Shown here piece by piece: positions 41,181-49,758 of a stretch of DNA of 64,000 nucleotides. Position 1 is the stretch's first letter; the number at the start of each line of letters is the position of its first letter. The DNA lies in NCBI GenBank assembly GCA_017537175.1, contig JAFYLH010000010.1, positions 96,201 through 160,200 of the forward strand, read 5' to 3'. The notes below the pieces were generated by a model that saw only the letters and a list, made by a program, of their open reading frames with translations, had not been told where the DNA came from and did not search any database. The translations under genes and the position numbers were made by a program. Source of the DNA: Clostridia bacterium. GTDB lineage: Bacteria; Bacillota; Clostridia; Oscillospirales; CAG-272.

Positions 41181-41564
41181 CTATTCTCCTTTAATAAAAT
41201 ATGTTGCGGTCTTTACCTTAAAATACTCGTTCATAGAAACGGAAACACTTTTCTGGTTTTTGTATTTAAGACCAAATTTGAATACCATTCCCCAAAAGGC
41301 ACCTATGCTTTTCTTCACAAATATAGGTAATTCTGCATTATCCTTGCCTGTCAGGGTGATAAAGTCAGATTTGTAATAGGTAAGAAAGGATTTTACCGGC
41401 GGTATACAAAACAGGTCGTTGCAGAATACAATATGCGACAGCAGCTCTTTATCCTTTACCGCCTCCATGCATTTTTCCCAATATGCTTCATATTCTTTGT
41501 TTTCCTGAAATTCTCTGAAATGGGTATAGATCTCAGAAAAATTTTCTTCAATATATCTTTCCAT
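41181..41564 (-). CDS. Unknown small protein opening the nuclease cassette
   Basis: A 127-residue, acidic, probably soluble protein with no family I recognise; the C-terminal part is beta-rich and aromatic. The ATG at 41564 has GAGAGG close upstream; longer in-frame starts at 41576 and 41612 fall inside the dyad or promoter and lack ribosome sites. It is the first gene after a strong promoter with a perfect 31-bp palindrome. It could be a sensor, immunity or regulatory component, but nothing in the sequence proves that. Confidence 0.65.
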   Translation of the reverse strand: MERYIEENFSEIYTHFREFQENKEYEAYWEKCMEAVKDKELLSHIVFCNDLFCIPPVKSFLTYYKSDFITLTGKDNAELPIFVKKSIGAFWGMVFKFGLKYKNQKSVSVSMNEYFKVKTATYFIKGE

Positions 41565-41575
41565 GTCGCCTCTCA

Positions 41576-41606
41576 TTATACATATGTGAATTTCACATAT
41601 GTATAA
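41576..41606. promoter_or_regulatory. Perfect 31-bp palindromic operator-like site
   Basis: Fifteen-base arms (41576-41590 and 41592-41606) are perfect inverted copies around one central T. The site overlaps the -10 box (41603-41608) and the expected transcription start of the four-gene cassette. Confidence 0.8.
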
Positions 41607-41631
41607 TATCACATTTCGATAATAATGTCAA
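41603..41631 (-). promoter_or_regulatory. Promoter of the nuclease cassette
   Basis: On the minus strand TTGACA (41626-41631) is 17 bases from TATTAT (41603-41608). Confidence 0.8.
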
Positions 41632-41656
41632 GGTTTCTTTCTATACTAAAAAAAGA

Positions 41657-41678
41657 AAAATCCGCCGTAGCGGATTTT
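41657..41678. terminator. Terminator after mtnN (end of the housekeeping operon)
   Basis: A 9-bp stem (41657-41665 with 41670-41678) with a CGTA loop and A/T flanks. Confidence 0.8.
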
Positions 41679-41683
41679 CACAT

Positions 41684-41706
41684 TTAATTACGCATTACGC
41701 ATTATT
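41684..41706. repeat. CATTACG heptamer repeats overlapping the mtnN stop codon
   Basis: Three imperfect heptamers of the TTACGCA type span 41684-41706. The mtnN stop codon (41695-41697) and its last residues are encoded by the repeat. Confidence 0.65.
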
Positions 41707-42372
41707 CTTTACGTATTCCTTAATTATCATCGCAGAGTTCTCTGCCGCCTTCTTGGCAAAGACTGCGTAATCGCCGCCCTCCTCGTCGCTGATAGCACGA
41801 AGCACGGCAAAGTCTACGTTGTTTATGTAGCAGATCTGAGCAACCGAGCCGCCCTCCATCTCACAGGCAACGGCATCAAAGGTATCTCTGATCCAATTCT
41901 TCTTTTCACGCTCTGCCACAAAGAGGTCGCCCGAAGCAATGGTTCCCTCCTTATAGTTAAGACCGCTTGCACGAAGGCAGTCGATGATAGCGTTATTGAT
42001 CCTCTCGCTTGCGGGGAACTTGACCATATTGACACCCGAGATAAGACCTACGGGGTCACCGATGGCGGAGGTGTCCATATCGTGCTGGCAAAGGCTTGTT
42101 GCAACAGCCACATCAAAGACCTTAAGGTCAGCCACAAGAGAGCCCGCAACACCTACGTTGATTATTTCATCGGGCTGATATTTCAGTATCATTGTCTGAG
42201 CACAGGCAGCGGCAAAGACTTTTCCAACTCCGCACACCGCAACCACAACGTCCTTATTATAAAGCTTACCTACGGTATATTCAATACCGCTTATTACGGT
42301 AAGTTCCTTATTTTCCATTTCCGAGATGATACCCTCGGCTTCTATAGTCATAGCACAGATTATTCCTGTCAT
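41695..42372 (-). CDS. mtnN: 5'-methylthioadenosine/S-adenosylhomocysteine nucleosidase
   Basis: A 225-residue enzyme that cleaves adenine from methylthioadenosine and S-adenosylhomocysteine, recycling SAM by-products. Family motifs include GIICAMTIEAE at the start, CGVGKVFAA, NVGVAGSL, and the catalytic-site region ACEMEGGSVAQ with RAISDEEGG. The start at 42372 follows GAGGTG. The stop codon lies within a heptamer repeat. It is probably the last gene of the long operon that begins with the U32 gene, 50 bases after hprK. Confidence 0.94.
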   Translation of the reverse strand: MTGIICAMTIEAEGIISEMENKELTVISGIEYTVGKLYNKDVVVAVCGVGKVFAAACAQTMILKYQPDEIINVGVAGSLVADLKVFDVAVATSLCQHDMDTSAIGDPVGLISGVNMVKFPASERINNAIIDCLRASGLNYKEGTIASGDLFVAEREKKNWIRDTFDAVACEMEGGSVAQICYINNVDFAVLRAISDEEGGDYAVFAKKAAENSAMIIKEYVKNNA

Positions 42373-42422
42373 TTCACACCTCACGGATAAAAATTCTTGC
42401 CTTCCCCGCCGAGAAAGTCTTT

Positions 42423-43343
42423 TTACATACCAATATTCTTCATCAATCTATCGTTAAATTCCTGAGCGGTATTATAGCCCATACGCTTCTGACGGTTATT
42501 GATGGCGGCGATCTCGATGATTACTGCCATATTTCGTCCGGGATGTACGGGAATGGTGTTGGAAACGATCTTCAGTCCCATAATGTCGGTATATTCCTCC
42601 TCAAGACCCAGACGGTCATACATCTTACCCTCTACCCAGGTCTCAAGGTTGATGACAAGGTCTATCTTTTCGACATCCTTAACAGCACCGATACCGAAGA
42701 TGCGCTTTACATCGATAACACCGATACCACGGAGCTCCACATAATGACGGATTATCTCGGGGGCGGTACCTGTGATGGTACGGTCGGACACACGGCGAAG
42801 CTCTACCGCATCGTCGGCTATAAGTCTGTGACCTCTCTTTACAAGCTCGATTGCGGTCTCGCTCTTACCTACACCGCTGTCACCTAAGATAAGTACACCC
42901 TCACCGTATACCTCTACAAGCACACCGTGGCGGGTGATACAGGGAGCAAGGTAAACACTCAGCTTTGAGATAAGCGCCGCCATAAACTCACTTGTGGCAC
43001 GCTCGGTCTGCAAAAGAGGAATGTCAAACTCATTTACCATCTCTATCATGGTCTCACAGGGCTCAAGATCTGAGGAATAAACGATGGCAATAGGCTCACG
43101 GCACATAAACTGGCGAAGCCTCTTCTGTCTCATTTCAAGGGGAAGCTCTATAAGATAGTTATACTCGGATTTGCCGATTATCTGCATACGGGAGGGCTCA
43201 AAATGCTCAAAAAAGCCTGTCAGGGGAAGTCCCGGACGGTTGACATTGGCGTTGGTAACAACTACCTCTCTTTCGGGCATATACACGGTTTTGAGATTAA
43301 AATCATTTATCAGGGTCTTTAACAAAACAGTCTGCTTTACCAT
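42423..43343 (-). CDS. hprK: HPr kinase/phosphorylase
   Basis: The 306-residue regulator phosphorylates HPr on Ser and so controls carbon catabolite repression in Firmicutes. The C-terminal kinase domain has Walker A GDSGVGKSE near residue 153, then LIADDAVELRR and the signature ELRGIGVIDV. The N-terminal domain is typical in size. HPr itself is not in this window. It lies four bases after the DUF6062 gene. Confidence 0.95.
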   Translation of the reverse strand: MVKQTVLLKTLINDFNLKTVYMPEREVVVTNANVNRPGLPLTGFFEHFEPSRMQIIGKSEYNYLIELPLEMRQKRLRQFMCREPIAIVYSSDLEPCETMIEMVNEFDIPLLQTERATSEFMAALISKLSVYLAPCITRHGVLVEVYGEGVLILGDSGVGKSETAIELVKRGHRLIADDAVELRRVSDRTITGTAPEIIRHYVELRGIGVIDVKRIFGIGAVKDVEKIDLVINLETWVEGKMYDRLGLEEEYTDIMGLKIVSNTIPVHPGRNMAVIIEIAAINNRQKRMGYNTAQEFNDRLMKNIGM

Positions 43344-43347
43344 ATCC

Positions 43348-44049
43348 TTATTCCTTTCCTGTCAAGAATTTTATTGCCCGTTCAACGGCATCCTTAGAGT
43401 CCTTCCAGGGCTCGTTTTCGTATCTGTAGTCAAACTTTTTGCAGAACCAGCTTACATCCTCGCGCAGCTTGTCAAAGTAAGCCATTTCCACCTGACTGAC
43501 TGTATCATAAAAATCACCGAAGCGCTTTTTATGTATGCTCTTCTGCCCCGCCTCCACAAAGCGGCGGTAATGCTCAAGACAGAAGTAGGGCTGCTTTTTT
43601 ATTTTGTTTTTAAAGTCGGGATCCTCGTCCCACAAAAGAGCCGCATTTACAAACACCCGCTCCATTGTATGCTCCACTCTCTCGCAGACATAGCAGCTGC
43701 CCTCTAATTTTTCTATCCTGCCAACGGCCTTAGAGCCCTTGCCGGAAAAGATCTCGGTAATGCCGCCCTTCATATCCTCTCTGAGCTCGTTCAAGTGGCT
43801 TTCAAGCATAAGCGCCATACCAAGGCGGTTCTTCATATTGAACATCTTTTCATAATGCTTGTGGCAAAAGCCCTTTTCGTTAGTCTTGATACGGATATCC
43901 GGCTCCATCATGGAGGCACCGAGGATTATATCGAGCTGATCATATTCAAATCTCTCATAGAGAGCACAGAAGGGACAGCCTAAGCTGTGATCCTCACCTG
44001 AGGCATCAAAGGCCTCGTTTATGGGTATGGTATAGATTTTTTCAGACAT
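43348..44049 (-). CDS. DUF6062 family Cys/His-rich protein
   Basis: A 233-residue protein with two paired Cys/His knuckles: CPFC near residue 25 with FCHKHYEKMF near residue 62, and CYVC near residue 117 with FCLEHYRRF near residue 157. This duplicated pattern suggests two metal (zinc or iron) sites and matches what I recall of DUF6062. No function is established. It overlaps the DNA glycosylase gene by eight bases and sits among DNA repair and cell-shape genes. Confidence 0.75.
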   Translation of the reverse strand: MSEKIYTIPINEAFDASGEDHSLGCPFCALYERFEYDQLDIILGASMMEPDIRIKTNEKGFCHKHYEKMFNMKNRLGMALMLESHLNELREDMKGGITEIFSGKGSKAVGRIEKLEGSCYVCERVEHTMERVFVNAALLWDEDPDFKNKIKKQPYFCLEHYRRFVEAGQKSIHKKRFGDFYDTVSQVEMAYFDKLREDVSWFCKKFDYRYENEPWKDSKDAVERAIKFLTGKE

Positions 44050-44881
44050 TTTTGTACCTCTCGTAATAGAAAAGATATTGTTGGCTAAGTCCTCTGTACT
44101 CCCCTAAGGTGTTTATATCAAGTCCTAAGGGATAGTATTTTTCAAGCACCCGCTTTATCCACACATCCACCGGGAAGGTGTCTAATTTATTTAAGCCGAA
44201 AAGCGCAACACAGGATGCCACCTTAAGTCCTACGCCCTTGATTTTTTGAAGCTCACAAAGAGCTGTGTCGGTATCAAGCTCCTTTAAACCCTCAAGGTCA
44301 ATGCTTCCCTCTGCCACCTTGGTTGCCGCATCATATATGTAAGCGGCACGGAAGCCTGTTTTCATCTCGCGGAGCCTGTCAACTCCCAGGTCAGCTATGG
44401 CCTCGGGAGTGGGAAAAGCATAGCCGTCTGCGGTCTTTTCTCCGCATTCACGGCAGAGAGCCTCCACCAGCTTTTTGATACGTGGGATGTTGTTGTTCTG
44501 TGAGATAATAAATGAGATAAGCGTCTCAAAGGCATCCTGCCTGAGTATTCTTATTCCCTTGCCTGCCGTTATGGCTTCATCTATAGTCTTGTCCGACCCG
44601 AAGCGGTAACGGATATCATCATTCATCACATCATAGTCAAGGTCAAGGGAGAGAAAGCCGAACAGATTTTGATCAAAATCGCTTTTTGATGTGTTGTGTA
44701 TTCTTACTGTATCATCACTTTCCTGTGTAAAGCGGTATTTTTTGCCCCGATAAATACCCGAGACCCCTCCTTCGGGGTCGGGATCAAAGCGAAAGCATTG
44801 CCCGCAGTCAAAGATCTTTTCGACAGAGAAACAGGATAGTTCACTTAACTCTATATAATTTTTAAATTCTTGTATTTTCAT
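44042..44881 (-). CDS. ogg: 8-oxoguanine DNA glycosylase (Ogg-type, HhH-GPD)
   Basis: A 279-residue DNA repair glycosylase. The N-terminal beta domain (FDCGQCFRFDP near residue 25) matches the Ogg/AlkA start. The helix-hairpin-helix is KIKGVGLKVASC near residue 213, whose Lys is the nucleophile of bifunctional enzymes, followed by the catalytic Asp in FPVDVWIKRVL. It excises oxidised guanine. The start overlaps nth (ATGA), giving a base-excision-repair pair. Confidence 0.88.
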   Translation of the reverse strand: MKIQEFKNYIELSELSCFSVEKIFDCGQCFRFDPDPEGGVSGIYRGKKYRFTQESDDTVRIHNTSKSDFDQNLFGFLSLDLDYDVMNDDIRYRFGSDKTIDEAITAGKGIRILRQDAFETLISFIISQNNNIPRIKKLVEALCRECGEKTADGYAFPTPEAIADLGVDRLREMKTGFRAAYIYDAATKVAEGSIDLEGLKELDTDTALCELQKIKGVGLKVASCVALFGLNKLDTFPVDVWIKRVLEKYYPLGLDINTLGEYRGLSQQYLFYYERYKNV

Positions 44882-45513
44882 AATGCTTTTTTACAAATAT
44901 CCGAAAGAGGACAATTATCACACTTCGGCGCCCTTGCAGTACAGTATTCCCTGCCAAACCAAACCATACGGTGACAAAAATCAACCTGCTTGTCCTTTGG
45001 GATAATGGGTATAAGAGCTTTTTCCACCTTATAAGGATTTTTCTCCCCCTTTGGACAAAGACCCATACGGCCGGAGAGACGGATACAATGGGTATCTGTA
45101 ACGATGGAGGGAATCCGGAAGATATCACCCAAAAGCAGATTTGCTATCTTACGGCCCACACCCGGAAGCTCCAGAAGCTCCTCCATTGTTTGGGGTAGCT
45201 CTGCGTTGTGTTTTTCTATGATCATCCTACAGCAGGCAGAAATGTTCTTAGCCTTGGTCTTGTAAAGTCCGCAGGGCTTGACAAAGCTCTCAATGGTCTC
45301 AACCTCTGCCTCTGCCATAGCTTCAAGTGTGGGAATATGCTTAAACATCTCCTCGCAGACGATATTTACCCTTTTGTCGGTGCATTGTGCCGAAAGTATA
45401 CCCATAACAAGCAGCTTCCAGGGCTCTGCGTTATATTCAAGTGCACATTCTGCCGAGGGGTATAGCTCCTCAAGGCGTTCTACAATAGCCTTGGCGCGCT
45501 GATGCTTAGTCAT
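44878..45513 (-). CDS. nth: Endonuclease III
   Basis: A 211-residue DNA glycosylase/AP lyase for oxidised pyrimidines. It has the HhH motif LPGVGRKIANLLL near residue 110, the catalytic Asp in VTDTHCIRL, and a C-terminal [4Fe-4S] loop, C-x6-C-x2-C-x5-C. The start at 45513 overlaps the mreB stop by eight bases; a longer in-frame start lies deeper inside mreB. Confidence 0.94.
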   Translation of the reverse strand: MTKHQRAKAIVERLEELYPSAECALEYNAEPWKLLVMGILSAQCTDKRVNIVCEEMFKHIPTLEAMAEAEVETIESFVKPCGLYKTKAKNISACCRMIIEKHNAELPQTMEELLELPGVGRKIANLLLGDIFRIPSIVTDTHCIRLSGRMGLCPKGEKNPYKVEKALIPIIPKDKQVDFCHRMVWFGREYCTARAPKCDNCPLSDICKKAL

Positions 45514-46513
45514 TGCCTTCGGGTATGGGATCACGGAGCAGAACATCAAAGACCTTGCGGTTTTCGATGATCATACCAAGACCCTCTATAGCACACTCGG
45601 TGGAGTTTGCGCATATCTGAACGGGTATCTCAAGGGTCTCCTCCATAAGAGTCTTGATACCGCCGTCAAGAGCACCGCCGCCTGTGAGAAGAATACCTCT
45701 TTCCTTTATATTATTCAATATAGGCTCGGGCAGCTTCTTTATAAGTGCGGCAATATTGGCAATGAGATAATCGGCAAAGGGCTTCATTATCTCAACGCTC
45801 TGAGTCGAGCTGATGCTCAGGTCACAGGGCAGTCCGGTTACCAGGTCTATGCCCACAAAATCATAGTTTCCTACCGAATAGGAGGGGTGTACCGAACCGA
45901 TAGTCTCGCGGATGGTCCGTGCCATACGCTCGGTAATGGATGCGTTATACTCGTTTTTAACATAGGCAATGATAGCCTGATCCAGCTTGTTACAGCCGTA
46001 GGGGATGGTGCGGGAAAGCTTGGTAGCACAGCCCTTGACAATACCTATCTCTGCGTTTGCCGCTCCGATATCGCAAAGCAGCAGTTCCTTTTGGTCATTA
46101 AGGGATGCTCCTGAGCCCATAACACATACCGTAGGCAGGTCAACGCATTTGACATCCTTTGCCCCTGCATCATTAAACATCTCAACAATGGCAGAGATAT
46201 CGGATCTGCTCTGTCCGCCGTGGCAGGCAAAGATGATCTCGGGACGACGGATACCTGTCTTTTTGATGGCAAGATCAACTATCATAGCCATTCTCTCATA
46301 GTCGCTGACATTACCCTGGTATATATGGGTAATAAGGTCCACAGCACCCGGTGTTTTGTTATATACATTGATAGCCTCCTGACCTATGGCAAGAGTCTGC
46401 TGGGTATATGTATCCACAGCCACAGCATTTGGCTCGCGGACAACTATACCCTTTCCGCCCTCATAAACGGTGGTTATATTACTTCCGAGATTTATTCCTA
46501 AGGTTCTGCTCAT
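45506..46513 (-). CDS. mreB: MreB/Mbl-type rod-shape actin homologue
   Basis: A 335-residue actin-fold ATPase with phosphate-1 motif LGINLGSNITTVY, phosphate-2 motif LLCDIGAANAEIG near residue 155 and adenosine motif ILLTGGGALDGG near residue 282. It organises lateral wall synthesis, so the cell is probably rod-shaped. mreC and mreD do not follow, which is typical of the Mbl/MreBH paralogues, so the exact paralogue is uncertain. It overlaps maf upstream (ATGA). Confidence 0.9.
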   Translation of the reverse strand: MSRTLGINLGSNITTVYEGGKGIVVREPNAVAVDTYTQQTLAIGQEAINVYNKTPGAVDLITHIYQGNVSDYERMAMIVDLAIKKTGIRRPEIIFACHGGQSRSDISAIVEMFNDAGAKDVKCVDLPTVCVMGSGASLNDQKELLLCDIGAANAEIGIVKGCATKLSRTIPYGCNKLDQAIIAYVKNEYNASITERMARTIRETIGSVHPSYSVGNYDFVGIDLVTGLPCDLSISSTQSVEIMKPFADYLIANIAALIKKLPEPILNNIKERGILLTGGGALDGGIKTLMEETLEIPVQICANSTECAIEGLGMIIENRKVFDVLLRDPIPEGND

Positions 46514-47088
46514 TTCAAGTCTCCTATGTTAAAATCTTTTGTTAGTATTTCTTTAAGTAATTCGGTGGGAAGGCCAATGACATTATTAAGGCTTCCCTCT
46601 ATGGCTGAAACAAATTTTCCTGCCTCGCCCTGGATCCCGTAGCTTCCTGCTTTATCCATGGGATCGCCCGAGTCTACATAAGCCCATATTTCGTCATCAC
46701 CCATTTCTCTGAAATATACCTTTGTTTCGTCGTGGGTGGTAACCGATTTTTCTTTGCTTTTAACCGTAATACCGGTAAACACGCTGTGTGCCTTGCCGGA
46801 AAGGCTTTTTAACATATCAAAGGCATCCTGTCTGTCGGCAGGCTTACCTAAAATAATATCACCAAGGGCAACCACGGTATCCGAGGCGATAAGTATATCG
46901 TCCTCACCGATATCCCCTGTATATGCATCTGCCTTGCGCTTTGAAAGTATCTCCACAAAGCGGCTTGGTGCGACCTTTTCTTCTATAGTTTCGTCTGCAT
47001 CTGTAGGACAGACTCTGGGTGTGATGCCAAGCTCACCTAAAAGCTCTCTTCTTCTCGGTGAGGCTGAGGCTAAAATAAAGTTATTCAT
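46510..47088 (-). CDS. maf: Maf-family nucleoside triphosphate pyrophosphatase
   Basis: A 192-residue enzyme with the family start LASASPRRRELLGELG, the catalytic SDTVVALGD near residue 68 and the C-terminal YGIQGEAGKFV. Maf proteins hydrolyse non-canonical or canonical nucleoside triphosphates and affect septum formation. The position next to mreB and overlapping genes on both sides is typical of Firmicutes. Confidence 0.93.
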   Translation of the reverse strand: MNNFILASASPRRRELLGELGITPRVCPTDADETIEEKVAPSRFVEILSKRKADAYTGDIGEDDILIASDTVVALGDIILGKPADRQDAFDMLKSLSGKAHSVFTGITVKSKEKSVTTHDETKVYFREMGDDEIWAYVDSGDPMDKAGSYGIQGEAGKFVSAIEGSLNNVIGLPTELLKEILTKDFNIGDLK

Positions 47089-48758
47089 CGTATCCTTCTT
47101 ATTCCGTTATTTTTGGGTGTATGCTTTTCGTATGCCGAAATAACAGCCTTTACCTCTTGGCTTGTTTCGGTAGAAAAGATAAAGTGGCGGTTATTGATAA
47201 ATGCGTTTTTTAACTCCTTTTCGCGGTCAAGCATATAGGTGACCTGTGAATTGAAGAGTATATCTCTGCCACCCTCGGTGACTATGGGGAATCTTGCATT
47301 TTTTCGGTCGCGAAGCTCTTTTTGTAAAAGCCTTTTTTCAAGGAGCATAAGAGGCTGTGCGCCGTAGATAATAACCGATTTTTGTGTTATTATATCCCTT
47401 ATCTGAGCCAAAGTAAGCTCGGGAGAAAGTATTACATCCTCCATTCCCAGCTCTATAAGAGCCGCGGCAGATCTTGCGTTAAATGCATTGAGTCTGAAAT
47501 CTCCGTGTATATGGGCACCGCTCCGTCTTGCAATATCAAGTTGTCCGATGTTGGTGAGCATAATATGTTCGGGGGCGAGCTGTTCTATTTTTTGTAAAAC
47601 CTTTTCCTTATCGCGATCATATATGACAGGGGGCAAAAGAACACCGTTTGCCCTTTTTGGATCGTATTTTTCAAGGGGCAGATAAACTATATCAAAGGGA
47701 TTGTCCTTGGGTATAGTGTTAGGGTCATAAAATCTTGCCGACAGGCATTTAGCCGCCTTTTGCTTTGTATAGTCGGAGAGCTCTATCTCACCGTCAAAGT
47801 TTCGGTTATAAGGCTCTATTTCTTCCTTCGGCTTTGCCTCGGTCTGCTTTTTACTGCTTTTATAGGTGGCGGCCTTGTCCGATTCGCTGCGTATACCGTT
47901 CATGGCCTTTGAGATCTTACCGGCATAATATCCGTCGGTAAATCCGCTGCGGGAAAATAGAGCTTCAAGCTCCTTTATCTCATTAGGTGTAGCCGATCTT
48001 TTTTCGTCAAGAAGTCTGCGGTAGATTCGGGTAACGCCGTAAACATAGTCGGGACTCTTCATACGGCCCTCTATCTTAAGGGAACGCACACCCATATCTA
48101 TTATTTCGGGAATATGTGTGGCAAGGCACATATCCTTGATGCTTAAGGGATAGCCGCCGTTATACTGCATACGGCAGGGCTGGGCGCAAAGACCGCGGTT
48201 ACCGCTGCGACCGCCTATAAGTGAGGACATAAGGCATTGTCCCGAGTGGCTGACACATATGGCACCGTGAATGAATATTTCGACATCTATGGGCGAGTTC
48301 TTGCAGAGATAAGCTATATCATCCCTTCTCATCTCACGGGCTGTCACCATTCGGGCAAATCCCATATCAGCCATAAGCTTTGCCGCTTCAAGGTTATGAC
48401 CCGACATCTGTGTTGAACCGTGAAGCTCAAGGTCGGGAAAAAGCCTGTGAACCTCGCGGGCAAGTCCCATATCCGCACAGATAAGAGCATCAACTCCGCA
48501 GAGATAAAGCTGCTTTATATATTCAAGGGCATCTATCATCTCACGGTCAAGGATAAGTATGTTTACCGTAACGTGAAGCCGTACTCCCCGCTTGTGGCAG
48601 TAGTCTGCTGCCTCTTTGATCTGTTCAATTGTGAAATTGGTGGCGTTGATACGGGCATTAAATGCCGAACCGCCTATATAGACCGCATCCGCCCCTGCGG
48701 CAACTGCGGCACGCAGAGCCTCGGGCGAGCCTGCGGGGGATAGTAATTCGGGCAACAT
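47085..48758 (-). CDS. Peptidase U32 family protein
   Basis: A 557-residue protein of the U32 family. It begins with LPELLSPAGSPEALRAAVAAGADAVYIGG and carries the family signature around SGQCLMSSLIGGRSGNRGLCAQPCR near residue 165, with its conserved Cys residues. U32 members include collagenase-like proteins and enzymes for tRNA or rRNA hydroxylation, so the peptidase label is uncertain. The C-terminal part is shorter than in DUF3656-containing relatives. It is the first gene of the maf-mreB-nth-ogg-hprK operon. Confidence 0.88.
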   Translation of the reverse strand: MLPELLSPAGSPEALRAAVAAGADAVYIGGSAFNARINATNFTIEQIKEAADYCHKRGVRLHVTVNILILDREMIDALEYIKQLYLCGVDALICADMGLAREVHRLFPDLELHGSTQMSGHNLEAAKLMADMGFARMVTAREMRRDDIAYLCKNSPIDVEIFIHGAICVSHSGQCLMSSLIGGRSGNRGLCAQPCRMQYNGGYPLSIKDMCLATHIPEIIDMGVRSLKIEGRMKSPDYVYGVTRIYRRLLDEKRSATPNEIKELEALFSRSGFTDGYYAGKISKAMNGIRSESDKAATYKSSKKQTEAKPKEEIEPYNRNFDGEIELSDYTKQKAAKCLSARFYDPNTIPKDNPFDIVYLPLEKYDPKRANGVLLPPVIYDRDKEKVLQKIEQLAPEHIMLTNIGQLDIARRSGAHIHGDFRLNAFNARSAAALIELGMEDVILSPELTLAQIRDIITQKSVIIYGAQPLMLLEKRLLQKELRDRKNARFPIVTEGGRDILFNSQVTYMLDREKELKNAFINNRHFIFSTETSQEVKAVISAYEKHTPKNNGIRRIR

Positions 48759-48774
48759 ATTTTTTCCTTACTAC

Positions 48775-48803
48775 TTGTAAATTCTGTTTTATCGTGTTAC
48801 AAT
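48775..48803 (+). promoter_or_regulatory. Promoter of proB
   Basis: TTGTAA (48775-48780) is 17 bases from TACAAT (48798-48803), giving a leader of about 75 bases before proB. Confidence 0.6.
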
Positions 48804-48883
48804 ATACATAATTATTATATTATATTTTCATCAATATGAAAAGACCTTTCGATAAAAAATTTTAATTTTTTCAGGATAAAGTT

Positions 48884-49669
48884 ATGAAAACGATAGCAGA
48901 AGCAAAGAGAATTGTATTTAAGGTAGGCTCATCTACCCTGACCCACGAGAACGGAAAGCTGAATTTAAGAAGAATTGAGAAGCTGGCAACGGTACTCTCC
49001 GATCTTAAAAATATGGGCAAGGAGGTAGTCCTTGTTTCCTCGGGTGCTATAAGTGCAGGCTGCGGCAGAGTAGGCGCGCCCCGTCCCGACGATACTCCCG
49101 GCAAGCAGGCAATGGCCGCTATAGGCCAAAGCGAGCTTATGAGGGTGTACGAGCATTATTTTTCTATGTTCGGTCAGGTCATAGGTCAGATACTTATTAC
49201 AAAAGAAGAGGTAGACAATCCAAAGGTAAAGCAAAACGCCCACAACACCTTTGACAGACTGCTTTCTATGGGTTGTATCCCCATAGTTAACGAAAACGAC
49301 TCTATGTCCTTTGAGGAGATCGAGTTCGGTGACAACGACACCCTGTCTGCGGTGGTTGCCACCATATGCTCTGCCGATTCTCTTGTTATTTTAAGCGACA
49401 TAGACGGTCTTTATGACGCAGATCCCAGATCAAATCCCGATGCAATGCTTATCCCCGTGGTAACAGAGCTTACCGAGGAGATAGTTGCCTGTGCAGGCGG
49501 TGCGGGTACAAACAGAGGTACCGGCGGACTTATCACCAAGCTCCACGCAGCAGAGATAACAATGCCTGCGGGTATACCCATGTATATCGTAAACGGCAAC
49601 GATCCTGCAATATTATATGATCTTTGCGAGGGTAAGAAGCGCGGAACATATTTCGCACCAACAAAATAA
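48884..49669 (+). CDS. proB: Glutamate 5-kinase (short form without PUA domain)
   Basis: A 261-residue amino-acid kinase that phosphorylates glutamate in the first step of proline synthesis. Visible motifs are KVGSSTLT near residue 12, VSSGAISAG, NENDSMS and GTGGLITKLHAAE. The C-terminal PUA domain of the longer enzymes is absent, as in several Firmicutes. AGGAT precedes the start. It leads directly into proA, separated by an 89-base spacer with a heptamer repeat. Confidence 0.95.
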   Translation: MKTIAEAKRIVFKVGSSTLTHENGKLNLRRIEKLATVLSDLKNMGKEVVLVSSGAISAGCGRVGAPRPDDTPGKQAMAAIGQSELMRVYEHYFSMFGQVIGQILITKEEVDNPKVKQNAHNTFDRLLSMGCIPIVNENDSMSFEEIEFGDNDTLSAVVATICSADSLVILSDIDGLYDADPRSNPDAMLIPVVTELTEEIVACAGGAGTNRGTGGLITKLHAAEITMPAGIPMYIVNGNDPAILYDLCEGKKRGTYFAPTK

Positions 49670-49670
49670 A

Positions 49671-49701
49671 TTAGGAGTTAGGAGTTAGGAATTAGGAGTT
49701 A
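49671..49701. repeat. TTAGGAG heptamer repeat after proB
   Basis: Four heptamers (TTAGGAG, TTAGGAG, TTAGGAA, TTAGGAG) begin two bases after the proB stop codon. Confidence 0.8.
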
Positions 49702-49758
49702 TGGATGCTTTTGCCTTTAGCAAAAGCTTCGGATAAATTATATTTCTAAAACAATATT

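Noticed and set aside
42423..48758. Overlapping genes from the U32 gene to hprK considered as an unusual novel cluster
   Set aside because: All are core functions, and the maf-mreB linkage and repair genes are ordinary for Firmicutes; only the DUF6062 member was kept as a finding.
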